This document shows, piece by piece, positions 35,883-43,459 of a stretch of DNA of 64,000 bases. A program made the position numbers and the translations under genes. Position 1 is the first letter of the stretch. Each line of letters opens with the position of its first letter. This stretch comes from Anaerocolumna jejuensis DSM 15929. Its GTDB lineage: Bacteria > Bacillota > Clostridia > Lachnospirales > Lachnospiraceae. Below the pieces are notes generated by a model. It was given only the letters and a program-made list of their open reading frames with translations. It had not been told where the DNA came from and searched no databases. Where the stretch lies: positions 1-64,000 of the forward strand of contig NZ_FRAC01000027.1 of the NCBI RefSeq assembly GCF_900142215.1, read 5' to 3'.

Positions 35883-35929
35883 ATTAACTCCTTTCCCGCC
35901 AGTTAATGCAATAAACTAAAGTTGTCCGA

Positions 35930-36265
35930 TTACTCTGGCATCTCTTCTCCTAAGAAGAATACTTTATAGAATAATTCCAGAGATTCCAAGAGTTCCTCTT
36001 TGCTTCTCTGTAATTCCTTTATTTTCAGGACGCTTCCGATTTCATCAAACAGAAGGTCTCCCTCATCGCTGCTTACATTAAATAAAAGATTTCCTTCTTC
36101 ATCAAATTCCAGAGTCAGTATTCCTCCCACATCCTCCGTAAAAAGAACACATAAAATCTTTAATTCCTCCTTAATGCTCTCCGGCAGACTGTTAAAATCT
36201 TCATTCAGATAATATTTCTGCTCGTAGGCACTGCTGGCACATAAAATAATATTTTCCTGATACAT
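35930..36265 (-). CDS. DUF6145-like protein
   Basis: 111-residue acidic cytoplasmic protein: opening MYQENIILCAS, a mixed alpha/beta body (LCVLFTEDVGGILTLEFDEEG) and a helical C-terminus. Similar small proteins occur beside coaX/birA in Lachnospiraceae and carry a DUF6145 label; function unknown. Start at 36265 because AGAGGAG lies just upstream; an upstream ATG at 36310 overlaps the preceding gene and has no site. Confidence 0.7.
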   Translation of the reverse strand: MYQENIILCASSAYEQKYYLNEDFNSLPESIKEELKILCVLFTEDVGGILTLEFDEEGNLLFNVSSDEGDLLFDEIGSVLKIKELQRSKEELLESLELFYKVFFLGEEMPE

Positions 36266-36279
36266 AATACTCCTCTTTT

Positions 36280-36966
36280 CTATCGGATTTCTATTCCTCC
36301 CATAATGCATGTCCCACGAATATATACCGTTGCTTTATTCTCTCTCCTGTTTGAAGTACCATTTATTTTACTCTCAACACCGCCCATAATGGGAACACAA
36401 CTGACAGACACCTCCACGCCGGAAGGCAGGAAGATATCTATGCCTCCCATAAAGCAGTTAACATCAATTACAATATCCCTTGTAATGACAGCATTGCGCA
36501 AATCCAGCTCTACGCTTCCCGCAACAGCAGTAATCTCTGCTCCTGTAAATTCCTCCGTACACTGGATATTATGAGAGGAAAAGATACTGGTATAATTTTC
36601 TCTGCCCGGACTCGATTCCGCTGATTTCATATTCTCATATTCTGAGCTGCCGTTATTAGAGGTATCTGCCTGAAAGGGTTCCTCATAGTAATTCCCTCTC
36701 TGGGTACTTTCCTCATAGTAATCTTCTTTTTCTGCATATTCTCCGGAATTATTTTGGTCAGAATTATCCTCTATGGTATTATCCTTATCCTCTTCTCCAT
36801 AATTTCCCCGTAAAATAAACCTAATACCAAATAGTATCAGTATAAACGAAAAAATCAGCCCTGAAAAAGCACTTTGTTTTATTATTCCCAGACTGGTGCC
36901 AAACCATATAAGCCCAAGTCCTAGAAAAAAGACACCCCACAATGTCTTTGACATATTATTCTTCAT
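36280..36966 (-). CDS. Membrane protein with LiaF-like C-terminal domain
   Basis: 228 residues. Two N-terminal hydrophobic helices (about 8-27 and 32-50), a low-complexity acidic/Tyr/Asn linker (about 55-125), then a beta-rich LiaF/DUF2154-like domain (about 130-228) with repeated MGGI/MGGV turns at CFMGGIDIF, PIMGGVESK and CIMGGIEIR. LiaF proteins inhibit the LiaRS envelope-stress system in Bacillus; no two-component genes are beside this one, so the role is uncertain. The linker is longer than usual. Confidence 0.8.
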   Translation of the reverse strand: MKNNMSKTLWGVFFLGLGLIWFGTSLGIIKQSAFSGLIFSFILILFGIRFILRGNYGEEDKDNTIEDNSDQNNSGEYAEKEDYYEESTQRGNYYEEPFQADTSNNGSSEYENMKSAESSPGRENYTSIFSSHNIQCTEEFTGAEITAVAGSVELDLRNAVITRDIVIDVNCFMGGIDIFLPSGVEVSVSCVPIMGGVESKINGTSNRRENKATVYIRGTCIMGGIEIR

Positions 36967-37157
36967 ATATAAAGCCCCTTTACCTTATAAACTCCCGCAT
37001 ATTTAGTATCAGGGAGTTCTTCCCTATATCATATATAATAATTAAAAATAATTCAAGAAAAAACTTATATTGGAATAACCCTTGCATCTCTTTAAGATAA
37101 ACACTCTTTGCATAACTTATTTTAATATACCAGGCATTCCTTGTCATTGGAATAAAA

Positions 37158-37201
37158 CCAGGCTTTGCAGGTCTTCTAATTACAAGCCCTGCAAAGCCTG
37201 A
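37158..37201 (-). terminator. Terminator after birA
   Basis: Stem CAGGCTTTGCAGG/CCTGCAAAGCCTG with a short loop and TTTTATT following on the minus strand. It closes the birA transcript; the LiaF-like gene downstream therefore has its own start. The region 36967-37157 shows nothing else. Confidence 0.8.
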
Positions 37202-37289
37202 TTTCTGTTTCTACATACGTTTACTCTTTAATAGAACAAGCCAGTGCCTCGACATAAAATTTAAAAATTTATTGGACTGCCCACTAACA

Positions 37290-37409
37290 TTAGGTAAAGC
37301 CCAGGTGCTGCTTAATAGTTATTAGCGCTGCCTCTGGTGATGGCTTTGGCATGATGCATTCTGCCGGTAGACTACCGATAAGGTCACGATTGAAATTCAC
37401 ATTATACAT
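37290..37409 (-). pseudogene. Short ORF overlapping the birA stop, possible gene remnant
   Basis: Minus-strand ORF of 39 codons whose ATG lies within the last birA codons. The peptide is protein-like (IMPKPSPEAALITIKQHLGF) and recalls the end of a larger enzyme, but I cannot name a family. No separate ribosome site. It may be a translationally coupled small protein, a remnant, or chance. Confidence 0.2.
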
Positions 37410-38283
37410 ATCCTAACACACCTCTTACCGACACTTCTCCGGAAACAATAGTATGAATCTCCTTCTCCACTCCCTCAACCATAAGGGCCCCCTGCTCATT
37501 AATTCCAATAGCTCTGCCAAGGTATTCACCTTCTGTGGCCAGTACGCGGACCTGTTTTCCTTTATTAATCAGATATTTTTCGTATTCTTCCTTCAGTAAT
37601 GATAAATCACCCTGACCTTCAAATTCTTCATAATATCTTTCCAGACTGCTGCAAGTTTCAGCAATCAGCAGATTGCGGTTAATATTGCACCCTTTTTCCA
37701 GTGACAGGGAAGTGGCACTTTGTCTTAACTCCTCCGGAAATTCCTTTCTATTGGCATTAATTCCAATACCAATGACTATATTTAACTCTTCATTTGAAAG
37801 TCCCATGGCTTCTGTTAATATACCGCATACCTTTTTTCCGTTAATCACAATATCGTTCGGCCATTTAATAAAAGACTCCAGCCCTGTTACCTTTCGTATC
37901 GCAGCATTAACAGCCACCGCTGCTACCAGTGTTAGCATGGGGCAGCTATTGACCGGCAGGCTGGGCTTTAGCAAAAAGGACATCCAGATTCCGCCCCTTT
38001 TAGGCGAACTCCAGTCTCTTCCCAGTCTTCCCCTTCCCGCCGTCTGCTCCTCCGTTAAAACCAGTACTCCGTGAAGAGAATCCTGTGGTACCATTTGCAA
38101 ATCTATGTTATATCCTTTTGCAGTTCCTTCCTCTGTTTCTCCTTTTAAGATTCTTTTAGCCTGTGCATTGGTAGAATCAAGCTGTTCATAAAGGAATATT
38201 TTTCTTCCCATATATTTGGTTTTCAGTGCTTCTTCCAAAGCCCCTTTGTCTATCTTATCAGAATTTTCTTCCATATTTGTCAC
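37402..38283 (-). CDS. birA: Biotin-[acetyl-CoA-carboxylase] ligase
   Basis: 293-residue cytoplasmic enzyme attaching biotin to carboxylase carrier domains through biotinyl-AMP. Catalytic core has the biotin loop GRGRLGRDW and KWPNDI; the C-terminal SH3-like domain ends near GEVSVRG. The N-terminus lacks the winged helix of regulatory BirA, so it is a class I, non-repressor ligase. The start may be GTG 38283 or ATG 38274; neither has a classical ribosome site, only a purine-rich run (see 38284-38450), which is unusual. Confidence 0.92.
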   Translation of the reverse strand: MTNMEENSDKIDKGALEEALKTKYMGRKIFLYEQLDSTNAQAKRILKGETEEGTAKGYNIDLQMVPQDSLHGVLVLTEEQTAGRGRLGRDWSSPKRGGIWMSFLLKPSLPVNSCPMLTLVAAVAVNAAIRKVTGLESFIKWPNDIVINGKKVCGILTEAMGLSNEELNIVIGIGINANRKEFPEELRQSATSLSLEKGCNINRNLLIAETCSSLERYYEEFEGQGDLSLLKEEYEKYLINKGKQVRVLATEGEYLGRAIGINEQGALMVEGVEKEIHTIVSGEVSVRGVLGYV

Positions 38284-38450
38284 TTACTTTCTTACTTATT
38301 TATCTTCTTATTTTTTTACTTTCAATTTTTTACTTTCTTTTTTTCTTACTATTTTTTTCTTACATTCTTTTTTCTTACTTTTCAATTTTCTTACTTTCCC
38401 ATATACCTATTTTCTTGCTTTCTTATTTTCTTACTTTCCTAATTATTAAA
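38284..38450 (-). repeat. Low-complexity polypurine leader before birA
   Basis: On the plus strand it is almost pure T/C/A built from variants of TTTTCTTACTTTC, on the minus (birA mRNA) strand GAAAGTAAGAAAA. About 10 degenerate copies of 11-15 bases. No ORF of interest; shadow frames give only Phe/Leu/Ser-rich strings. Confidence 0.75.
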
Positions 38451-38478
38451 CAGCTTCTTTTCTAAAGCTGCCCATATA

Positions 38479-38766
38479 CTACAATTGCAAGAAAAGAAAA
38501 ACTGCTATCAAATACACGAACGCACCAACAGCAAAAAAGCCAATGCTCGCTTTTTTATTATGGTCCCTTACCCGTTTCACTCCGTTTAATACATTAACAG
38601 TGCCTGCAAGCAGCAGAACAATTATCATAACAAGATAGTTTTTCGGATGCAGAAAATATACAATGGCAAGTAGTACTAAAAGAATTCCCATTACAACGTT
38701 TATAATATCCAGAGCTAACTTTTGTTCCTTTATTATTTTGAACCACTTTTGCATTTTAATAACCAT
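38479..38766 (-). CDS. Small membrane protein of unknown function
   Basis: 95 residues with an N-terminal basic amphipathic stretch and three hydrophobic helices (about 18-38, 44-62, 73-93: VVMGILLVLLAIVYFL, YLVMIIVLLLAGTVNVL, IGFFAVGAFVYLIAVFLFL). Similar small proteins occur in Clostridia without known function. GGAAAGG precedes ATG 38766; ATG 38754 is an alternative. A good promoter lies at 38931-38959. Confidence 0.7.
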   Translation of the reverse strand: MVIKMQKWFKIIKEQKLALDIINVVMGILLVLLAIVYFLHPKNYLVMIIVLLLAGTVNVLNGVKRVRDHNKKASIGFFAVGAFVYLIAVFLFLQL

Positions 38767-38930
38767 GCCCTTTCCGGTACCTGCAGAATTTGGAACTCTT
38801 GCATAAATCTACATGTAAAAATTCATTTTCTATCGGATTTGAAATACATCCCTTACAGCTTATAAATCATTTATTTCTGTCCTATTTATTTATGTAATTA
38901 TCCAGTTATCGGATAAGCTCTTACTTATTT

Positions 38931-38959
38931 ATCATATAGAAAGGCTATCCCTCCGTCAA
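38931..38959 (-). promoter_or_regulatory. Promoter of the small membrane protein
   Basis: Minus strand TTGACG (38954-38959) and TATGAT (38931-38936), 17-base spacer. The remaining intergenic stretch 38960-39203 has no gene, only an imperfect repeat of TACCGAACTA (about 39028-39070). Confidence 0.6.
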
Positions 38960-39203
38960 GTAGCAATTTTGCTGAGGTAATTTTACGATTTTATCAAAGC
39001 AGCCCCTATTCCACACCTTTAACAAAACAAGGCAATGCCGAACTACACGAAGTAATACCGAACTATATGACGCAATACGAAAGACTATGGATAGGACCGT
39101 TATCTTTTACACAAAAATAGTCTTATATCAGCATGTCCGGTATTTTAAGTGTTTATATTTAAGGCTGGCTTAATTAGCTTTATTGTTTTAATAAAAGAAA
39201 CAC

Positions 39204-39273
39204 AAAAAAAGCTCCAAAAGCTTCTTATCCACATAATTGAAATACAATGTGTTATAGAAACCCCTGGAGCATC
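39204..39273 (-). terminator. Terminator of argF
   Basis: GCTCCAGGGG..CTTTTGGAGC stem with an internal ACACAT/ATGTGG pairing, followed on the minus strand by TTTTTTT. Confidence 0.65.
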
Positions 39274-39357
39274 TTGAGTTATATTGAATATTTCTTATCA
39301 ATTTTTAGTATTCTTACGCTTCCTAGATATGCTTATCTTTCCGCCTTGTCTTTACCT

Positions 39358-40296
39358 TTATATATTGCCAAGGGTTGCCACCATAACCGCTTTTATGGTA
39401 TGCATCCTGTTTTCTGCTTCATCAAATATTACATCTGCATGAGCTTCAAATACGTCCTCTGTCACTTCATAGCCTTTGACCGCCGGCAGGCAATGTAAGA
39501 ACACGGTATTTTCCTTTCCTATCCTGTTCATAAGCTGTGCATTTACCTGATAGGGCTTTAACAAGCTTATTCTTTCCCCTGCTAATGCTTCTTCTCCCAT
39601 GGAGCACCAAACATCCGTATACACGGCATCAGCCCCGGTGACATCATCGATATTATCTGTAATGGTAATGGTTCCTCCAGAGAGTTTATTATACTCCCTG
39701 CATTCAGCTGCCAGTGTTTCCTCCGTCCATAAGGATTTGGGGGACAATACGGTGAAATGAAGCCCCAATTTAGCACTGCCTATCATAAGGCTGTTTGCCA
39801 TATTGTTGCGGCCGTCCCCTACATAAACCAGATGAAGCCCTTTTAAGGTGCCAAACTGTTCCTTTAAGGTAAGAAAATCAGCCAGTATCTGTGTGGGATG
39901 GTCAAGGTCCGTTAGGCCGTTCCATACGGGTACATCACTGTATTTTGCAAGCTTTTCTACGGTTTCCTGCTTGAAGCCGCGAAATTCTATTCCGTCGAAC
40001 ATTCTTCCTAATACTCTTGCCGTATCCTCAACACTCTCCTTATGCCCTAGCTGGATGTCATCCTTTCCCAGATATTCCGGATGCCCGCCTTCATCAACAC
40101 AGCCTACGGTAAAGGCACATCTTGTTCTGGTAGATGGCTTTTCAAATATCAGAGCGATATTTTTTCCTTTAAGACTGGTGCCGGTTATTCCTTGTTTTTT
40201 CTTTTGCTTTAATTCCTTTGCCAGGTCTATTAAATAATCGATTTCTTCCGGTGCATAATCCTTTAAGGTCAGGAAACTGCGTCCTTTTAAATTCAT
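39358..40296 (-). CDS. argF: Ornithine carbamoyltransferase
   Basis: 312-residue cytoplasmic enzyme that makes citrulline from ornithine and carbamoyl phosphate. The carbamoyl-phosphate motif STRTRCAF (within FEKPSTRT) and HPTQILAD occur in the N-terminal half; ornithine-binding HCLPA and the SMG loop in the C-terminal half. Length is typical. I prefer ATG 40296 (MNLKGRSFLTLKD, as in homologues) to TTG 40311. No other arg genes are adjacent. The promoter contains two ArgR-box-like sites, so arginine repression is likely; with no arcA or arcC nearby an anabolic role is favoured. Confidence 0.93.
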   Translation of the reverse strand: MNLKGRSFLTLKDYAPEEIDYLIDLAKELKQKKKQGITGTSLKGKNIALIFEKPSTRTRCAFTVGCVDEGGHPEYLGKDDIQLGHKESVEDTARVLGRMFDGIEFRGFKQETVEKLAKYSDVPVWNGLTDLDHPTQILADFLTLKEQFGTLKGLHLVYVGDGRNNMANSLMIGSAKLGLHFTVLSPKSLWTEETLAAECREYNKLSGGTITITDNIDDVTGADAVYTDVWCSMGEEALAGERISLLKPYQVNAQLMNRIGKENTVFLHCLPAVKGYEVTEDVFEAHADVIFDEAENRMHTIKAVMVATLGNI

Positions 40297-40410
40297 ACTT
40301 GTCTCTGCCAACTCCCCCGTCGGTTAAATCCAGGTGGAATATCTGTCATGCATTCTCATTACGCAGGACAGGGCAATCCTCCTTCTTCTATTTTACTGCA
40401 ATCCATCGTT

Positions 40411-40453
40411 ATGTTTATTTATACATATTACTTTATTTTTATTCATATGTCAA
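40411..40453 (-). promoter_or_regulatory. argF promoter with ARG-box-like sequences
   Basis: Minus strand TTGACA (40448-40453) and TAATAT (40425-40430), 17-base spacer. Within and after the spacer are TATGAATAAAAATA and TATAAATAAACATA, both close to the ArgR/AhrC operator pattern (CATGAATAAAAATTCA in Bacillus), placed to block the promoter. Confidence 0.6.
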
Positions 40454-40540
40454 GGAGATTTCTCATACTGGACAATAAGCAATTAAGCGGCCTGGCTTTC
40501 TTTATTCCGTCCTCTTAATACTGTGTATCCAGTGCTAATT

Positions 40541-40622
40541 ATTCAGTTCTATTTATTCATTTCTATTTATTCAGTTCTATTTATTCAGTACTACTAATTC
40601 AGCGCTATCCATTTAGCACTGT
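40541..40622. repeat. Degenerate short tandem repeat
   Basis: About five to six copies of a 14-15-bp unit, TATTCAGTTCTATTT, perfect at first and decaying rightwards (ATTCAGTACTACT, ATTCAGCGCTATC, ATTTAGCACTGTT). Not coding. It lies between the argF promoter and the divergent membrane protein gene. Confidence 0.8.
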
Positions 40623-40646
40623 TCATACAAAGCAGAGGCAGTTAAT

Positions 40647-40748
40647 GTGCGATAACACAAAAAACATGCTTGGCTTTTAACCACGCATGATAGGGTCTAA
40701 TAACGCTTGACATTAAGATACAACTATACTATTATGTTTATATCGCAC
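40647..40748. promoter_or_regulatory. Separated inverted repeat GTGCGATA/TATCGCAC around the promoter
   Basis: GTGCGATA (40647-40654) and its exact complement TATCGCAC (40741-40748) flank the promoter at 40707-40735. The spacing of about 95 bases would suit looping. The TetR protein encoded downstream is the natural candidate to bind; this is inferred. Confidence 0.35.
40707..40735 (+). promoter_or_regulatory. Promoter of the membrane protein/TetR pair
   Basis: TTGACA (40707-40712) and TATTAT (40730-40735) with a 17-base spacer, about 45 nt above the TTG start. Confidence 0.7.
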
Positions 40749-40783
40749 ATCTGTGCCATTAAAAAATGCCAGGGGGAATACCT

Positions 40784-41323
40784 TTGATAATTACTTTAAT
40801 CATAGCATGCGAAATCGGATTTTGGGTTTTCGTGCTTTCAGGACTTGTTACACGTTATATCTTTAAACATAAAAAGCTCGGAACATTCCTTTTGCTTTTG
40901 ACTCCTGTTGTGGATATAGTACTGCTGATTGCTACGGTAATTGACTTGCGCAATGGCGCTGCAGCTAGTTCTTTTCACGGGCTTGCGGCCATTTATATTG
41001 GTGTTTCTATATCCTTTGGACGAAAAATGATTCATTGGGCAGATGAACAGTTTGCTTATCATTTTGCCCATGGCCCTGTACCCAGTCAGCCTCCTAAATA
41101 TGGAATGGAACATGCACGGCATGAACGCAAAGGCTGGTATATTCACATGCGTGCATGGATTATTGGCAGCCTATTACTATATGGAATGGTTTTATTTGTG
41201 AATGACAGCGATAAAACGGCAAATTTAGTACAAACAATCCGCTTTTGGGAAATGATACTTTTGATAGATTTTTTCATAAGCTTCAGTTATACATTATGGC
41301 CTCGCAAGCAAAAAAACAGCTAA
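40784..41323 (+). CDS. Integral membrane protein of unknown function, TetR-linked
   Basis: About 179 residues with four to five hydrophobic helices (IITLIIACEIGFWVFVLSGL, LGTFLLLLTPVVDIVLLIA, an IIGSLLLYGMVLFV segment and a C-terminal one) and a conserved-looking polar loop FAHGPVPSQPPKYGMEHAR. It resembles YmcC-type membrane proteins of Bacillus, function unknown. I start at TTG 40784 because AGGGGGA lies 7 nt upstream; ATG 40766 overlaps that site. Next gene is a TetR regulator 86 nt on. Confidence 0.75.
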   Translation: MIITLIIACEIGFWVFVLSGLVTRYIFKHKKLGTFLLLLTPVVDIVLLIATVIDLRNGAAASSFHGLAAIYIGVSISFGRKMIHWADEQFAYHFAHGPVPSQPPKYGMEHARHERKGWYIHMRAWIIGSLLLYGMVLFVNDSDKTANLVQTIRFWEMILLIDFFISFSYTLWPRKQKNS

Positions 41324-41409
41324 TACCAATTTGAAATGAACTATTTTAATTTGTTCGGCTGTGTTATAATTTGAAAGCATATAAAATCAGAATGTTGGTG
41401 GTGAAATCA

Positions 41410-42006
41410 ATGCCTAAAATCGTAGATCATGATAGTCAAAAAGAGAAAATTGCTGAAGCTGCATGGAGAGTAATACAAAATGATGGAATGGAACATGCAA
41501 CAGTACGGAAAATAGCACAAGAATCAGGCTTACCTTCAAGTTCATTACGGCATTATTTCAACAGCCAGGCGCAACTGCTGGAATTTGCATTGAAAATGGT
41601 CCTGGATCGAGTTGAAAAGCGGTTTTTAAATATTGATGTGGCAGTGGATAGCCTGTCATTGGAGGAAGCGAAAAATATACTTCTTAATCTGCTTCCCTTT
41701 GATTATGAACGGGAATTGGAAATGGAAGTCTGGCTCTCCTTTTCCGTTAAATCCCTTAGTGATCCTTCACTAAAAAAGCTTAGTCATGATATCTATGGAT
41801 TAATGTATCAGGCTGTTCTGACCATACTTGAATATTTAAATGCAGCTCATCGCTTAAAAGCAAATCTTAATGTTGAATTCGAGGCTCAACGCTTGCATTC
41901 ACTTATCGATGGATTGTCAATTCACCGGCTGATCTACCCGGACAAAATATCTCCGGAGCAGATTGATTACATTTTAACAAAGCATCTTAAGGAGCTGGCA
42001 GAATAG
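41410..42006 (+). CDS. TetR/AcrR family transcriptional regulator (BetI-like)
   Basis: 198-residue regulator with N-terminal helix-turn-helix (about 10-55, ATVRKIAQESGLPSSSLRHYF, close to the BetI/PfmR branch) and a helical BetI-type C-terminal domain. ATG 41410 is used since a GGTGGTGA site precedes it and the protein then opens MPKIVDHDSQ. Probably controls the membrane protein gene before it. Ends at a hairpin shared with the convergent patatin gene. Confidence 0.87.
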   Translation: MPKIVDHDSQKEKIAEAAWRVIQNDGMEHATVRKIAQESGLPSSSLRHYFNSQAQLLEFALKMVLDRVEKRFLNIDVAVDSLSLEEAKNILLNLLPFDYERELEMEVWLSFSVKSLSDPSLKKLSHDIYGLMYQAVLTILEYLNAAHRLKANLNVEFEAQRLHSLIDGLSIHRLIYPDKISPEQIDYILTKHLKELAE

Positions 42007-42060
42007 CCATTCAGGAGTTCATTCAAAGATGTCAATTCAATAGTATGAAGTAACGTAAAT

Positions 42061-42095
42061 AGCTGGTTATCTTAATTATACCAAGATAACCAGCT
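42061..42095. terminator. Hairpin between convergent tetR and patatin genes
   Basis: Perfect 13-bp arms AGCTGGTTATCTT/AAGATAACCAGCT with a 9-nt loop. It overlaps the last codons and stop of the patatin gene. U-tracts are weak on both sides, so efficiency is uncertain. Confidence 0.6.
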
Positions 42096-43266
42096 TAATA
42101 ATTAGAGTGAGAAATAATGAAATTTCATAGCCTTTTTTCTGGCTGCGTTCGTACTGTGTCCGTATACGTTCAATGAATTCCTCTTCGGTATAGATGGCGA
42201 ATTTGGATATATGCAGAGTCTTGGCTGCCAGTTCCAAAAGGCTGATATATAGCTCTTCATAGGTCCAGTCCTTTTGAAGCCTTAAGCTTGCGGCCAGGTT
42301 CTGGCAGATTCCCTCCAGGAAACGCCTTGTATAAACTTCCGGATTACCGTAATCCAGCTTATAATATTCCAGTAATGCCATCTTTACCGCTTCATTTACA
42401 TGAATAAAACGGTTTATACATTCCTCCTCCGGAAGATGGATATTCAAATAATAAATTTTACCGCTTAAGGATTTCAGACAGCGCAGGCCGTCAAAATATC
42501 CCAGGTCAATGTTTCTCTTGCTCTTTTCCGCATTAAATTCCAGAATTCCGCCCAGCTGTATTCTGGGTGATATCTGGGTTATGTGGACATCCTCCGGTAT
42601 TTTAACGTATTTTTGCAGGCCTATGCCAAAAATACGGACAACCAGGATATTCTTATAGCCCCGGTTTACCAGCATGTCCACTGGTACATTGTTAAACATG
42701 CCTCCGTCCAGGTACCGCTGCCCGTTCATCTTTTCATTTTTAAAGGCTGGCAGAAGGGCACTGGCTAAAAGATAATCCTTCAGACTGTCCTCCTCCAGCT
42801 CCTGAGCGGTAATTTCCAGTTCCTTCAGCTTATTGACATGAAAGGTACCGAAAACAAATTCAATGGGTGAGTTTTTTATCTTTTCTACGTCTATTTTCTC
42901 TTGAAGCAGTGTCTTTAAGGGTGAAATGTCAATTCCTTTGTCCGCCACGACCCGGCTGGTATCCTTGGTAAAGGATTTTAAATCCAGGTTTTTAATATCC
43001 TTCTTTATAAGATATTGCATCTGCTGGTCGTTGACATTCATAATATCCGAATAGGTGATATTCTTCCACAGCTCCTCTGCTGCTTCATAGTCACCCATGC
43101 ACATCAAGGCACCGTTTAAGGCTCCCACGGATACGCCTGATACCCCTTTTACCTTAACGTTACATTCTAAAAGAGCCTTCCAGACACCAATCTGGTAGGC
43201 TCCTTTTGCTCCTCCGCCTTCAAGAACAATTCCATATTCCTTATCAAAGTCAAACGCTTTTTTCAT
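42076..43266 (-). CDS. Patatin-like phospholipase
   Basis: 396-residue cytoplasmic lipid acyl hydrolase. The N-terminal patatin domain (about 8-210) has the oxyanion loop GGGAKGAY, the nucleophile elbow GVSVG with catalytic serine, and the DGG motif (YLDGGMFNN) giving the aspartate of the Ser-Asp dyad. The C-terminal 180 residues are helical. Substrate is probably membrane phospholipid. ATG 43266 is preferred to 43278 because GGAG lies 5 nt upstream. The last seven residues are encoded in the terminator hairpin. Confidence 0.9.
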   Translation of the reverse strand: MKKAFDFDKEYGIVLEGGGAKGAYQIGVWKALLECNVKVKGVSGVSVGALNGALMCMGDYEAAEELWKNITYSDIMNVNDQQMQYLIKKDIKNLDLKSFTKDTSRVVADKGIDISPLKTLLQEKIDVEKIKNSPIEFVFGTFHVNKLKELEITAQELEEDSLKDYLLASALLPAFKNEKMNGQRYLDGGMFNNVPVDMLVNRGYKNILVVRIFGIGLQKYVKIPEDVHITQISPRIQLGGILEFNAEKSKRNIDLGYFDGLRCLKSLSGKIYYLNIHLPEEECINRFIHVNEAVKMALLEYYKLDYGNPEVYTRRFLEGICQNLAASLRLQKDWTYEELYISLLELAAKTLHISKFAIYTEEEFIERIRTQYERSQKKGYEISLFLTLIIKLVILV

Positions 43267-43291
43267 ACTAGCTCCCATTGCATACTGCTAA

Positions 43292-43394
43292 GTTTAAAAA
43301 TGCGTCACATTTTTCAAACTACTCTTAAGCATATCACAAGCCTGCTTGCGATTCTGCTTAAATAGATATTTAAAAATGCGACGCATTTTTCAAA
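43292..43394. repeat. Composite interspersed repeat (two B modules around one A module)
   Basis: Module B, a palindrome of the form TTTAAAAATGCGACGCATTT.., occurs at 43292-43319 and 43369-43394. Between them, module A at 43331-43364 (ATATCACAAG, CCTGCTTGCG, ATTCTGCTTA, AATA) matches 28 of 34 positions at 59271-59304. It lies between the LTA-synthase-like gene and patatin gene, non-coding. Confidence 0.75.
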
Positions 43395-43459
43395 TTCATA
43401 CCATTCCTGCATATAAATAAATAGAGTTACGAAGTTATTCCAAGTATGGCGATTATAAT

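Noticed and set aside
38216..38465. Phe/Leu/Ser-rich plus-strand ORFs in the birA leader
   Set aside because: They come from the T/C-rich low-complexity tract and have no start signals.
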